A DNA stretch of 64,000 nucleotides from Halostreptopolyspora alba (GTDB lineage: Bacteria > Actinomycetota > Actinomycetes > Streptosporangiales > Streptosporangiaceae). Below, piece after piece: positions 47,860 to 55,725 of the stretch. Numbering within the stretch: the stretch's first letter is position 1; each line of letters begins with the position of its first letter. Below the pieces are notes generated by a model. It did not search any database and was not told where the DNA came from. It worked only from the letters and a program-made list of their open reading frames with translations. A program made the translations under genes and the position numbers. The DNA lies in contig RJMB01000010.1 of NCBI GenBank assembly GCA_003725585.1, positions 107,234-171,233 on the forward strand, written 5' to 3'.

Positions 47860-48617
47860 GCGGGCGGGGCAGCGCCACAACCGAGAGCGCCGTCCCCTTC
47901 CGGGCGACGTTGGGCCGGTCGTACCGGCTGTTCACGGCGTTCCGCCGGGAGCAGACCGACCCCGACCACTTCTACGGCACGCTGGCCCGCGACACGGTGG
48001 CCCAGCTGCGCTCCTACACCCCACTCGACGGGGCGGTGGTCGTGGACGTCGGCGGCGGGCCGGGCTACTTCACCGAGGAGCTGAACGCCGCCGGCGCCCG
48101 GTGCGTGTGTGTGGACGCCGACCTCGGCGAGCTGGGGCTGCGCGGCGCTCCGCCCGGAACCGCGCTGCTCGGCAGCGCGCTCGACATGCCCGTGCGGAGC
48201 GGTTCGGTGGACGTGTGCCTCTCCTCCAACGTGCTGGAGCACGTGCCCGATCCCGAGCGCATGGCCGACGAGATGGTTCGGGTCACCCGTCCCGGCGGGC
48301 TGGTCTACCTCTCCTACACGGTGTGGCTCTGCCCGTGGGGCGGCCACGAGACCTCCCCCTGGCACTACCTGGGAGGCCACTACGCGGCCGACCGCTTCGC
48401 CCGCCGGTACTGCCGCCGCCCCAAGAACGAGTTCGGCCGCACGATGTTCGCGCTGTCGGCGTCACGGATGCTGGCCTGGGCCCGCTCCTGCGACGACGCC
48501 GAGGTGGTGGATCTCCTGCCGCGCTACCTGCCGACCTGGACGCGGCCCGTCGTGCGGGTTCCTGGCCTGCGCGAGATCGTGACCTGGAACCTGCTCCTGG
48601 TGCTGCGCAAACGCTAG
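47856..48617 (+). CDS. Class I SAM-dependent methyltransferase 2 (Rv0224c-like)
   Basis: 253 residues. An N-terminal segment FRREQTDPDHFYGTLARDT is followed by the SAM loop VVVDVGGGPGYFTEEL (about 59-74), CVDADLGELGL, and a later LSSNVLEHVPDP motif (about 120-131). From memory it resembles M. tuberculosis Rv0224c, a methyltransferase encoded near aftD. The GTG overlaps the previous stop by four bases. At its 3' end the TAG shares the CTAG (48614-48617) with the convergent DUF3068 gene. Confidence 0.88.
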   Translation: MSGRGSATTESAVPFRATLGRSYRLFTAFRREQTDPDHFYGTLARDTVAQLRSYTPLDGAVVVDVGGGPGYFTEELNAAGARCVCVDADLGELGLRGAPPGTALLGSALDMPVRSGSVDVCLSSNVLEHVPDPERMADEMVRVTRPGGLVYLSYTVWLCPWGGHETSPWHYLGGHYAADRFARRYCRRPKNEFGRTMFALSASRMLAWARSCDDAEVVDLLPRYLPTWTRPVVRVPGLREIVTWNLLLVLRKR

Positions 48618-49693
48618 CGCCACGAACGGGCCGGTGCGTCCTCCACCTCCGTGGCCGGTCGCGCTTCGGCGGTGTCCCCGGCGGTGTCCCTTTCCTCGTC
48701 CTCCTCTTCCTCGTCCTCCTCGGTGCTCCCGCGGGAGGGGTCCCGCCCGGCGGAGCGCCGCCCACGCGGGAACGCCCACACCAGGCCCACCAGGACCAGC
48801 GGAACGCCGGCGGCACCCAGCCCGACGGGCGCCCACGTCCGCAGCGCGCTGAGCACCATGGCGCGGTTCTCGGCCCGCTCGGCGTGCTCCGCGACCGAGC
48901 CCTCCGACATCGTGAGGTCGGCCTCCAGCAGCACACGCTCGCCCGTGTCGGTCTCGGCGCGGAGGGTCTCGCGCCGTTCCTCGGCCGCGCTCACCAGGTA
49001 GCCACTGACCGGCTCTATCCAGAGGGTGCGCCGCACCTCCAGCCACCGCGACGCCTCGACCGTCCCGCTACGCCCCGGGTCGAGCGCGGAGGCGGGCACC
49101 CGGCGCGTGGAGTCGGGGATCTGGGTGGTCTCGATCCGCTGCACGTACCGCCTCGTGGCGACACCCGCGATGTTCTCGTGCCCGTCGAGCACCATGTACG
49201 GCGCGGCCCGGATGTCGGCGTCGTAGAACGTGCGATCCCGGTCCTCGGCCCCGGCGGGCCAGTACAGCACCAGCCCGGCCTGCCGTACGGCGCGGTCACC
49301 GTCGACGTGCTCGCCGCAGCAGTTCACGGCGCGGCCGGTGGAGCGGTCCACGATGACCCGCCGGTCCGTGTGGTCGAGCACCGTCTCCGGTGTGGCGGTG
49401 TCGACCGAGACCTCCCAGGCGCCGCTCGAGGTGTCGCCGGGACGCACCGAGCCGTCGACACTCGTGGTCCGCCGCACCTCGGCGTCCTCGACCGTCTCCC
49501 AGGTGGTGGTGTCGAGGTAGGTCGCGGACTCGTCCACCAACGGCACCCGCTCCTCGATGTCGCCCGGCAGCACGGCCAGCTGACCGTAGACGTAGAACCG
49601 CAGCAGCAGCGCGAGTGTGCCGCAGAACGCCCCGACCGCGACCAGTACCGGCCCCGGGTCGCGCCGCGGCACGGACTGTCGGACCGGCGTCAC
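48614..49693 (-). CDS. DUF3068 (PorA-family) membrane protein, copy 2
   Basis: 359 residues, a paralogue of the protein at 42452-43375. It has an N-terminal membrane segment (VLVAVGAFCGTLALLLRFYVYGQL), the CCGEH and DRTFYDADIRAAPYMV motifs, RRTLWIEPVSGYLVSAAEE, and a C-terminal membrane segment followed by an acidic Arg/Glu tail (EEDEEEEDEERDT). The start codon overlaps the aftD stop by four bases, so it is translationally coupled to aftD. The two DUF3068 genes differ in tail and length. Confidence 0.87.
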   Translation of the reverse strand: MTPVRQSVPRRDPGPVLVAVGAFCGTLALLLRFYVYGQLAVLPGDIEERVPLVDESATYLDTTTWETVEDAEVRRTTSVDGSVRPGDTSSGAWEVSVDTATPETVLDHTDRRVIVDRSTGRAVNCCGEHVDGDRAVRQAGLVLYWPAGAEDRDRTFYDADIRAAPYMVLDGHENIAGVATRRYVQRIETTQIPDSTRRVPASALDPGRSGTVEASRWLEVRRTLWIEPVSGYLVSAAEERRETLRAETDTGERVLLEADLTMSEGSVAEHAERAENRAMVLSALRTWAPVGLGAAGVPLVLVGLVWAFPRGRRSAGRDPSRGSTEEDEEEEDEERDTAGDTAEARPATEVEDAPARSWR

Positions 49694-52600
49694 GCCCGCA
49701 CCTCCTCACCACCTCGCTCCCGGGGCTCCAATACGCCCCGCCCCACCCCGGTGGAGACCTCATCGCGGTGGCCGTCCCGCCCCGTGTCCGCACGCGCCGC
49801 GGTGGTGTCGTCGGCCCGGGTGGACGGCCGTCCGCCCGGGCCGATGACACCGCCCATGGCCAGCACCACCCGGGCGAGCGCGGGGAGACAGCACAGCTGC
49901 GCGACCCAGCCACGCAGCGCCTCCCCGAGCCACTCGCTCACCTCGTGGAACGGCATGTTCAGCACCAGGTGGTTGCCGGCGCCCATCGCCAGTCCGGCAC
50001 AGCCCAGGCTCACCGCCACGGCCCACGGGCTGGCGAGCCAGCGGACGGGCCACCCGCCCAGCAACGGGCGGTCGGGTCTGGCGTGGCGGATCCGCCTCGA
50101 GGGGGGTCGGGTCAGCCACCAGACGAGCAGCAGCGCGGCACCGACGACACCCGCTCCCGCGGCCCCGGCGACCCAGAATCCGTAGGCCACTCCGAGCCCG
50201 ACCAGCGCTTTCCGCGGTATCCGTCCCGGCCGGGTGGCGGGGGACGCGGCCACCCGCTCCGCCCGCCGGCCGCGCGGTCGGCGCAGCGCCAGCAGCCCGG
50301 CCACCAGCGCGAGGGCGGCTCCGATGCCGAGGGCGGCGTGATAGGTGTCGTCGGGGGCGAAACTCAGGGTCACCGTGCCGGAGGTTCCGGCGGGCAGCAG
50401 CCACGCCTGTTTCCACCCGTCGAGCCGGACCGGTTCCAGTGGGGTGTCCGAGCCGTCGAGGGTCGCCACCCAGCCGTCGTTGAAGTTCTCGTTGACGACG
50501 AGGTAGCTGTCGGTGTCCCCGGCCACGTCGACCTCGACCCGGCGCTCGCTGTCGCCCCAGCCGGTGACCCGCTCGACGCCGGCCATCCGCACCTCGTCGG
50601 GTTCCTCGGATCCGGCCGGCGCGACCTGGGCCGACCGGATCCGGTAGCGGTCGCCGGACTCGACCTCGACACGGTTCTCGCCCGCCCGGAGCTCCGCGTC
50701 GGCGCAGCTCTCGTAACGAACCGGGGAGCCTTCGAGCTGCCCCTCGACACTCCCGTCGGTGATGCGGGTCTCGACCCGTTCGCCGTTCACCCGCAGGTTC
50801 GGGCCCAGTCCGCAGGCGGTACTGACGTCGCCCCCCTCGATCTCCCCGGGTGGGTCCACTCCCGGAAGCGAGATCCCGGCGACCTCCAGCGGTTGCCCTG
50901 CCGGGGGCTCGAAGGTGAGGGTGAGCTCATCGGTGGTGACCGGGGTGAAACTCAGCCGCCCGTCGCCGTCGAGCCAGCCCTCGCGCACCGTGGAGTCGGT
51001 CTCGACGGTGACCCGGACGGGACGTACGACGCTGTCGGAGCGCGGGAACTCCACACCGAGGGCGTCGATCTCCGTCTCCTCGCCCAGGCCGACCTCGAGC
51101 GAGGGTGTGTCGTCGCTCGGGTCGGGGTACCAGATGGTGCTCCCGTCCCCGTCGAAGGCGTTGCGTCCCATGGCCGCCGGGTGCCGCACGGCGGCCGACG
51201 TCGAGCTGACCTTGGGGTACCCGCCTTCACGGTTGGCCGCGTTCTGCACGTCGGTGGGTTCGGTGACGACCACCTCCCCGCTGATGGTGTGCCGCCCCGA
51301 CGCCGCCTCCCGCGACAGCTCGAACGTGCGGTCGAGGCTGTGGGCGTCCTCGCCCTGCACCCCGATGTCGGGGGCGCACACCCACATCCGCGACCCCCGC
51401 ATGCACGCCGGCACGGTGCCGGTCGAACCGGTGAACAGGAGGTTGTCGGCGTCGGCGACCCCGGGCACGCGCAGCGTCCGCTCCGGGCTCACCCCCGGAA
51501 CGGAGACATCGCTGATGCCGACGCGGGTGCCGAACCGGTACTCCGGTTCCCAGGCGAGCTCGTCGACGCGGATCCGCAGCGTGGTGGTCTCCCCCGCTGG
51601 CGCCATGAGCTCCTGCGGCTCGTCCGTGTCGGCCACGGCCACCGTGGCGCGATCGTCGTCGGTGATGAGACTGACCCTCGACGGGGGCGGATCGCCGGGC
51701 AGCCGCTCGAAGGTGACGCTGAGCTCACCGACCTCGCGCGGCTCGCCGAAATCGATCTCCAGCCACTCACCGACGGCGCCACCGTAGGCACTGGAGCGCC
51801 ACGAGGTTCCCTCGGACCCGTCGAGCGCAGCGAACGGGGCGCGGCCGGGGTCGCGCACGTCGGGGCTGGCGTTGGCGCCGGCCTCCGACGATGAGGCGGT
51901 GACCGCCTCGATTCCTCGGTGCTCGGCCACGGCGGTGTAGTTCTCCCAGGCCGGATCCATGATGTCGGGCGCGGGCGCGTCGCGTTCCAGCTCCTCCTCG
52001 GCGGTGAGTGTGTTGCTGGTGTGGCGCCGCACGTCGGAGTAGACGATCTCCCGGCGCCGCGAGGTGTCGGTGACGACGGTGTCCTCGGCGTCGACGCGTT
52101 CCGCGCCGGTATCGTCACCGACGATGACCGGGCGGTCGTCGCGCAGCATGCCCCGTTCGGCCATGGTCAGCAGCGACTCGGGGCCGCCGGTGACCCGCAT
52201 GGCGCTGTCGGCGGGGACGGTTCCCACGGTGGGCGCCGCGTCGGCCACGCTGTACACCTCGACGGCGCGGTAGGGCTGGTCGGTGTACTCCGCCGCGCTG
52301 TGCGTCTCCAGGGAGCCGACCCGTGGCCCGAAGGACTCCTCGTGGCTGATGCCCGGCGACGCCGCCAGGGCCTGGTGCACCCGGGCCGGCCACCCGCCGT
52401 TGATGTTGCTTCGCTGTAGGTCGTTGCGCACGATCAGGTGACTCACACCCATGCGGGCCAGGGTGGCGGTCAGGCCCGCGGACCCGCGGCCGGAGGAGAT
52501 GCGCTGGTCGATCTCCTGGGTCAGCCGGGATACGCCGGCCGACCCCCAGGGGATGATCTGCTGGTTGGTCCACGGGCTTTCCATGAGCGGCTGCATGGGC

Positions 52601-54066
52601 TCGTCCATGGGCCGGCCCCACTGGTACTCACCGCGCGCGGACCCGGGCACCGCCATGGTCATTCCCGGGTGGGCGTTCTCGTCGACGTAGTCGGTGACCT
52701 CGTGCCAGTACTCCGGGATGCGCTCGAAGGAGCCGTTTGTCGCCAGTCCGACCGTGGCGGCCGGGGTGAGCGTCGCGGTGAACGCCACCGCGCTGACCCC
52801 CGCGGCGGTCCGACGGGCCGCACGGGGCGGTAACGCGAGGGCGCGCATGAGCCCGACGCGGCGGTCGGCGTTGTCCAGCCCGATCGCCACCGGAAGCTGC
52901 GCGAGTCCCAGTGCCACCGGCATCCGGATCGCGGCGTCGAACTTGTGGATGTTACGGAACGGGCTGAGCACCCCGTCGAACATCGGCTGCACCGACTGCG
53001 CCAGCGGCCCGCTGAGAGAGCCGGTGTAGCCGGACACGACGATCGCGGTGCCGGTGAGTAGGCACGCCGTCAGGAAAACCCGCTCCGGCATGCGGCGGTG
53101 TACGACTCCGGCCAGGCCGAGCCCGGCCACCACCGCGGTCGCCACGACCAACCACGGCGAGGTGGCCAGCTCCGCGCCGGCCTGGAGCGCCTCCTGCTGG
53201 GTGGGGACGTAGCCCATCCAGTTGGAGGCTCCACGTAGCGCGTTCGTGAGGGAGGTGACGCTCATGGTGGTCGCCGCGTGCTCGGTGAACGGCATGAACG
53301 AGAAGACGTAGCGCCCCATGAGCAGCAGGGGAACCAGCCACCAGAAGGACACCAGGAACAGCCCGAACAGCCACCACGCGAGCAGCCGCCACTTGCGCGC
53401 GCCGTTTCGCCGGGTGAGCAGGTAGAGCAGCGGCACCACCAGCACCGCCAGCTCGGACGCGGCGTTCGTGCCGCCGCAGAACAGGAACGCCACCGCCGAC
53501 AGCATGGCCATGCGCATCGGGCTGCGGCCGCGCCGGGAACCGTGGACCAGGGGCAGCACGATCCACGGGAGCAACAGCATCGGCTGCAGCTCGGCGGAGT
53601 TGTAGGACAGCAGGGTCACGACGCGCGGGGTGAGAGCGTAGGCCAGCCCCGCGAGGATGCGGGTGTGCAGCGAGCCGACGCCCAGCGCGCCGGCCAGCCG
53701 CACCGTGCCGAGGAACGCCGCGCACAGCAGTGTGGCCAGCCACAGGCGCTGCACCAGCCAGGGGGGCATGTCGAGGGCGACGAAGAGGGCGTGGAACGGT
53801 CCGTTCGGGAAGAAGTAGCCGTATGCCTGGTTCTGCAACTGCCCGAAGTAGGCGGGATCCCACAGGTGCAGCGCGCGTTCCAGGAACCCGAGCGGGTTGA
53901 TCACCAGGTCGATCTTGGTGTCGCCGACGATCCGCTCCGGGTCGAGGCTGAGCGCGAGCCCGCAGAGCAGCAGGCAGACCGCGAACAGTTTGAGTCGCCG
54001 CGGCAGTGTGCTGTCAGCTTCGGTGGCCGGGCCTTCGCCGCCGCGACCGTTACCCGACAGGGTCAC
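49690..54066 (-). CDS. aftD: AftD-like alpha-(1->3)-arabinofuranosyltransferase (DUF3367 family)
   Basis: 1458-residue multi-domain membrane protein. A GT-C N-terminus of about 430 residues has the acidic loop VGDTKIDLVINPLGFL (Asp49, Asp53) and LWDPAYFGQLQNQAYGYFF. The next region is extracytoplasmic, with discoidin-like carbohydrate-binding domains near 715-860 (FAALDGSEGTSWRSS) and 950-1080 (NAFDGDGSTIWYPD). A hydrophobic helix follows at about 1235-1260 and further membrane segments at about 1290-1400. In mycobacteria AftD adds alpha-(1->3) arabinofuranose branches using decaprenylphosphoryl arabinose. It is flanked on both sides by overlapping coupled genes (GT4 upstream, DUF3068 downstream). 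Confidence 0.88.
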   Translation of the reverse strand: MTLSGNGRGGEGPATEADSTLPRRLKLFAVCLLLCGLALSLDPERIVGDTKIDLVINPLGFLERALHLWDPAYFGQLQNQAYGYFFPNGPFHALFVALDMPPWLVQRLWLATLLCAAFLGTVRLAGALGVGSLHTRILAGLAYALTPRVVTLLSYNSAELQPMLLLPWIVLPLVHGSRRGRSPMRMAMLSAVAFLFCGGTNAASELAVLVVPLLYLLTRRNGARKWRLLAWWLFGLFLVSFWWLVPLLLMGRYVFSFMPFTEHAATTMSVTSLTNALRGASNWMGYVPTQQEALQAGAELATSPWLVVATAVVAGLGLAGVVHRRMPERVFLTACLLTGTAIVVSGYTGSLSGPLAQSVQPMFDGVLSPFRNIHKFDAAIRMPVALGLAQLPVAIGLDNADRRVGLMRALALPPRAARRTAAGVSAVAFTATLTPAATVGLATNGSFERIPEYWHEVTDYVDENAHPGMTMAVPGSARGEYQWGRPMDEPMQPLMESPWTNQQIIPWGSAGVSRLTQEIDQRISSGRGSAGLTATLARMGVSHLIVRNDLQRSNINGGWPARVHQALAASPGISHEESFGPRVGSLETHSAAEYTDQPYRAVEVYSVADAAPTVGTVPADSAMRVTGGPESLLTMAERGMLRDDRPVIVGDDTGAERVDAEDTVVTDTSRRREIVYSDVRRHTSNTLTAEEELERDAPAPDIMDPAWENYTAVAEHRGIEAVTASSSEAGANASPDVRDPGRAPFAALDGSEGTSWRSSAYGGAVGEWLEIDFGEPREVGELSVTFERLPGDPPPSRVSLITDDDRATVAVADTDEPQELMAPAGETTTLRIRVDELAWEPEYRFGTRVGISDVSVPGVSPERTLRVPGVADADNLLFTGSTGTVPACMRGSRMWVCAPDIGVQGEDAHSLDRTFELSREAASGRHTISGEVVVTEPTDVQNAANREGGYPKVSSTSAAVRHPAAMGRNAFDGDGSTIWYPDPSDDTPSLEVGLGEETEIDALGVEFPRSDSVVRPVRVTVETDSTVREGWLDGDGRLSFTPVTTDELTLTFEPPAGQPLEVAGISLPGVDPPGEIEGGDVSTACGLGPNLRVNGERVETRITDGSVEGQLEGSPVRYESCADAELRAGENRVEVESGDRYRIRSAQVAPAGSEEPDEVRMAGVERVTGWGDSERRVEVDVAGDTDSYLVVNENFNDGWVATLDGSDTPLEPVRLDGWKQAWLLPAGTSGTVTLSFAPDDTYHAALGIGAALALVAGLLALRRPRGRRAERVAASPATRPGRIPRKALVGLGVAYGFWVAGAAGAGVVGAALLLVWWLTRPPSRRIRHARPDRPLLGGWPVRWLASPWAVAVSLGCAGLAMGAGNHLVLNMPFHEVSEWLGEALRGWVAQLCCLPALARVVLAMGGVIGPGGRPSTRADDTTAARADTGRDGHRDEVSTGVGRGVLEPRERGGEEVRA

Positions 54067-55367
54067 GGACCCGCCTCTGGGTCACCGGGGCCGTGTCCGG
54101 AACCCGCGACCATGCGTGCCATCGCGGCGCCGCTGCGCTGCCAGGTGAACCGCGCCGCCCAGGCGCGGCAGTTGCGCCGGATCCGAGCGGCTCGGAGGGG
54201 ATCGCTCAGCTCGACCAGCGCCCTGTCCACGGTCTCGGACAACGAGTCCCCCTCGCGCACGAGCCAGCCGGTCTCACCGTGGCGTACGGAATCACGCAGA
54301 CCGTCGACATCGTAGGCGACCGTGGGAACGCCGAGTCCGGCGGCCTCGATCACGGTGAGCCCCCACCCCTCGAACCGCGACGCGGTGACGTGCAGCAGCG
54401 AGCCGGCCAGGACGGCGTTCTTGTCCTCCTCCGTGAGGAACCCGTGCAGGCGCACCCGGTCGTGCAGTCCCTCGCGCTCGATACGTTCGGTCAGTCGCTC
54501 GCTTTCGGGGCCACGGCCGACGACGTGTAGTCGCAGGTCCGGCCATGAGGCACCGAGGTCGGTGACGATGTCGAGCACCCGGGTCACCCGCTTCTGGACG
54601 ACGAGCCGGCCCAGGCTGACGATCGCGGGGGATCCCATCCGAGCCGCCGGGGGGACACGCTCCGGCGGGACCGGCTGCCTCGGCGGGCTCCCGTTGTGGA
54701 TGACCGTGATCGGGGCGCGCCACCGCAGCTTCTCCCGCATGGCGCGGCGCGAGGACTCCGAGACGGTGACCGTGGGGCAGGACCGGTAGACGCGGCTGGC
54801 GACACGGCTCTCCACGAACCTCCCGAACCAGGCCAACGGGCGACTGAAGTAGGCGTCGAACTGCAGGTCGTGAACGTGGTGCACGACGCTGATCACGCGG
54901 GTGCGCCGGCACAGCGCCAGCGGGGCGAGAAACGGGATGCCGTTCATGCAGTCGAGGGCGACGTCGAAGCGCCACCGCCGCGCCAGCAGCCAGAGGAAGG
55001 CCAGCGGGTAGACCGTGAACTTGGAGCCCATGCGGCGGATGAGGACGCCCTCGCGCGTCTCACGACGCGGCTGGCCGGGCTCCCGACTGGTGAGGTAGGT
55101 CAGGCTCGCTCCCGCGCGAGCCAGATGCCGCCCGATCCGCCAGGCGTACTCCTCGGCCCCACCCGCCACGCTCTGCCACGGTTCCCGCCAGTTCACCAAC
55201 ACCACCCGGGTGCCGTCGAGACGGGGCTCGAGTGGTTCCTCGGCGGGGACGGTCGCCTCGCTCGGCGCGCTCTCGGGCGCGCGTGGGCGAGAGGCGGGCG
55301 CGGCGGGGGTCACCACCGCTGGCCCGAAGCCGACGCCGCGGATACGGGGTGTCGGTTGGAAGACCAC
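54063..55367 (-). CDS. GT4-family glycosyltransferase
   Basis: 434 residues, GT-B fold. The N-terminal half has VVLVNWREPWQSVAGGAEEYAWRIG; the C-terminal half has IVSLGRLVVQKRV and the E-x7-E donor motif EGWGLTVIEAAGLG, typical of GT4 enzymes using NDP- or GDP-sugars. It is cytoplasmic with no membrane segment, so it may extend an envelope precursor. It resembles, by memory, the Rv0225 type located near aftD in M. tuberculosis. GTG at 55367 with AAGGAGAG upstream is preferred over GTG 55400. It overlaps aftD by four bases. Confidence 0.87.
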   Translation of the reverse strand: MVFQPTPRIRGVGFGPAVVTPAAPASRPRAPESAPSEATVPAEEPLEPRLDGTRVVLVNWREPWQSVAGGAEEYAWRIGRHLARAGASLTYLTSREPGQPRRETREGVLIRRMGSKFTVYPLAFLWLLARRWRFDVALDCMNGIPFLAPLALCRRTRVISVVHHVHDLQFDAYFSRPLAWFGRFVESRVASRVYRSCPTVTVSESSRRAMREKLRWRAPITVIHNGSPPRQPVPPERVPPAARMGSPAIVSLGRLVVQKRVTRVLDIVTDLGASWPDLRLHVVGRGPESERLTERIEREGLHDRVRLHGFLTEEDKNAVLAGSLLHVTASRFEGWGLTVIEAAGLGVPTVAYDVDGLRDSVRHGETGWLVREGDSLSETVDRALVELSDPLRAARIRRNCRAWAARFTWQRSGAAMARMVAGSGHGPGDPEAGP

Positions 55368-55584
55368 TGGCTCTCCTTGTCCGCCCCCGCGAGCGTTCAC
55401 TCACCGACCGGTTCGACCAAGACCCTGGGGGTGGTTACGTGGTGCCGGACGGGACGGAGAACGGCGGGACACACGGGACCGGCGGGGAAACGGCGAGTGC
55501 CCAAGCCCACGGCGCCGCCTTCCCGGCCGCCGGAGCGAATGGCGCACGGCCCCGCCGCCGCGCGACGGAGCCGCCCGGGCGACC

Positions 55585-55725
55585 TCAGCGGTCGCCGTAG
55601 TTGTAGAGAGGCTCGTTCACCGGCTCCGTCGTCGATCCGACGTTCGCGGCGACGTTCGTGCCCACGAAGGCCAGGCCGACGGCCATGGCCACGCCGACGA
55701 GGCACGCGGCGACAACCTTGATCAC
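55585..55725 (-). CDS. 46-residue DUF2613-like small secreted/membrane protein
   Basis: Reads MIKVVAACLVGVAMAVGLAF, then Val-Gly-Thr-Asn and Ala/Ser-rich sequence to the end NEPLYNYGDR, a layout of one hydrophobic segment plus a short polar tail ending in Tyr-Gly-Asp-Arg that matches DUF2613 proteins. In M. tuberculosis a small secreted protein of this kind (Rv0236A) sits beside aftD. The GTG (55725) overlaps the upstream stop (GTGA) and AGGAGAG stands at the right spacing, so it is co-translated with the large membrane protein gene. It is too short for most gene finders. Its function is unknown. Confidence 0.78.
   Translation of the reverse strand: MIKVVAACLVGVAMAVGLAFVGTNVAANVGSTTEPVNEPLYNYGDR

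Noticed and set aside
49390..51894. 834-codon plus-strand frame opposite aftD
   Set aside because: It is antisense to DUF3367/AftD sequence with recognisable domains.
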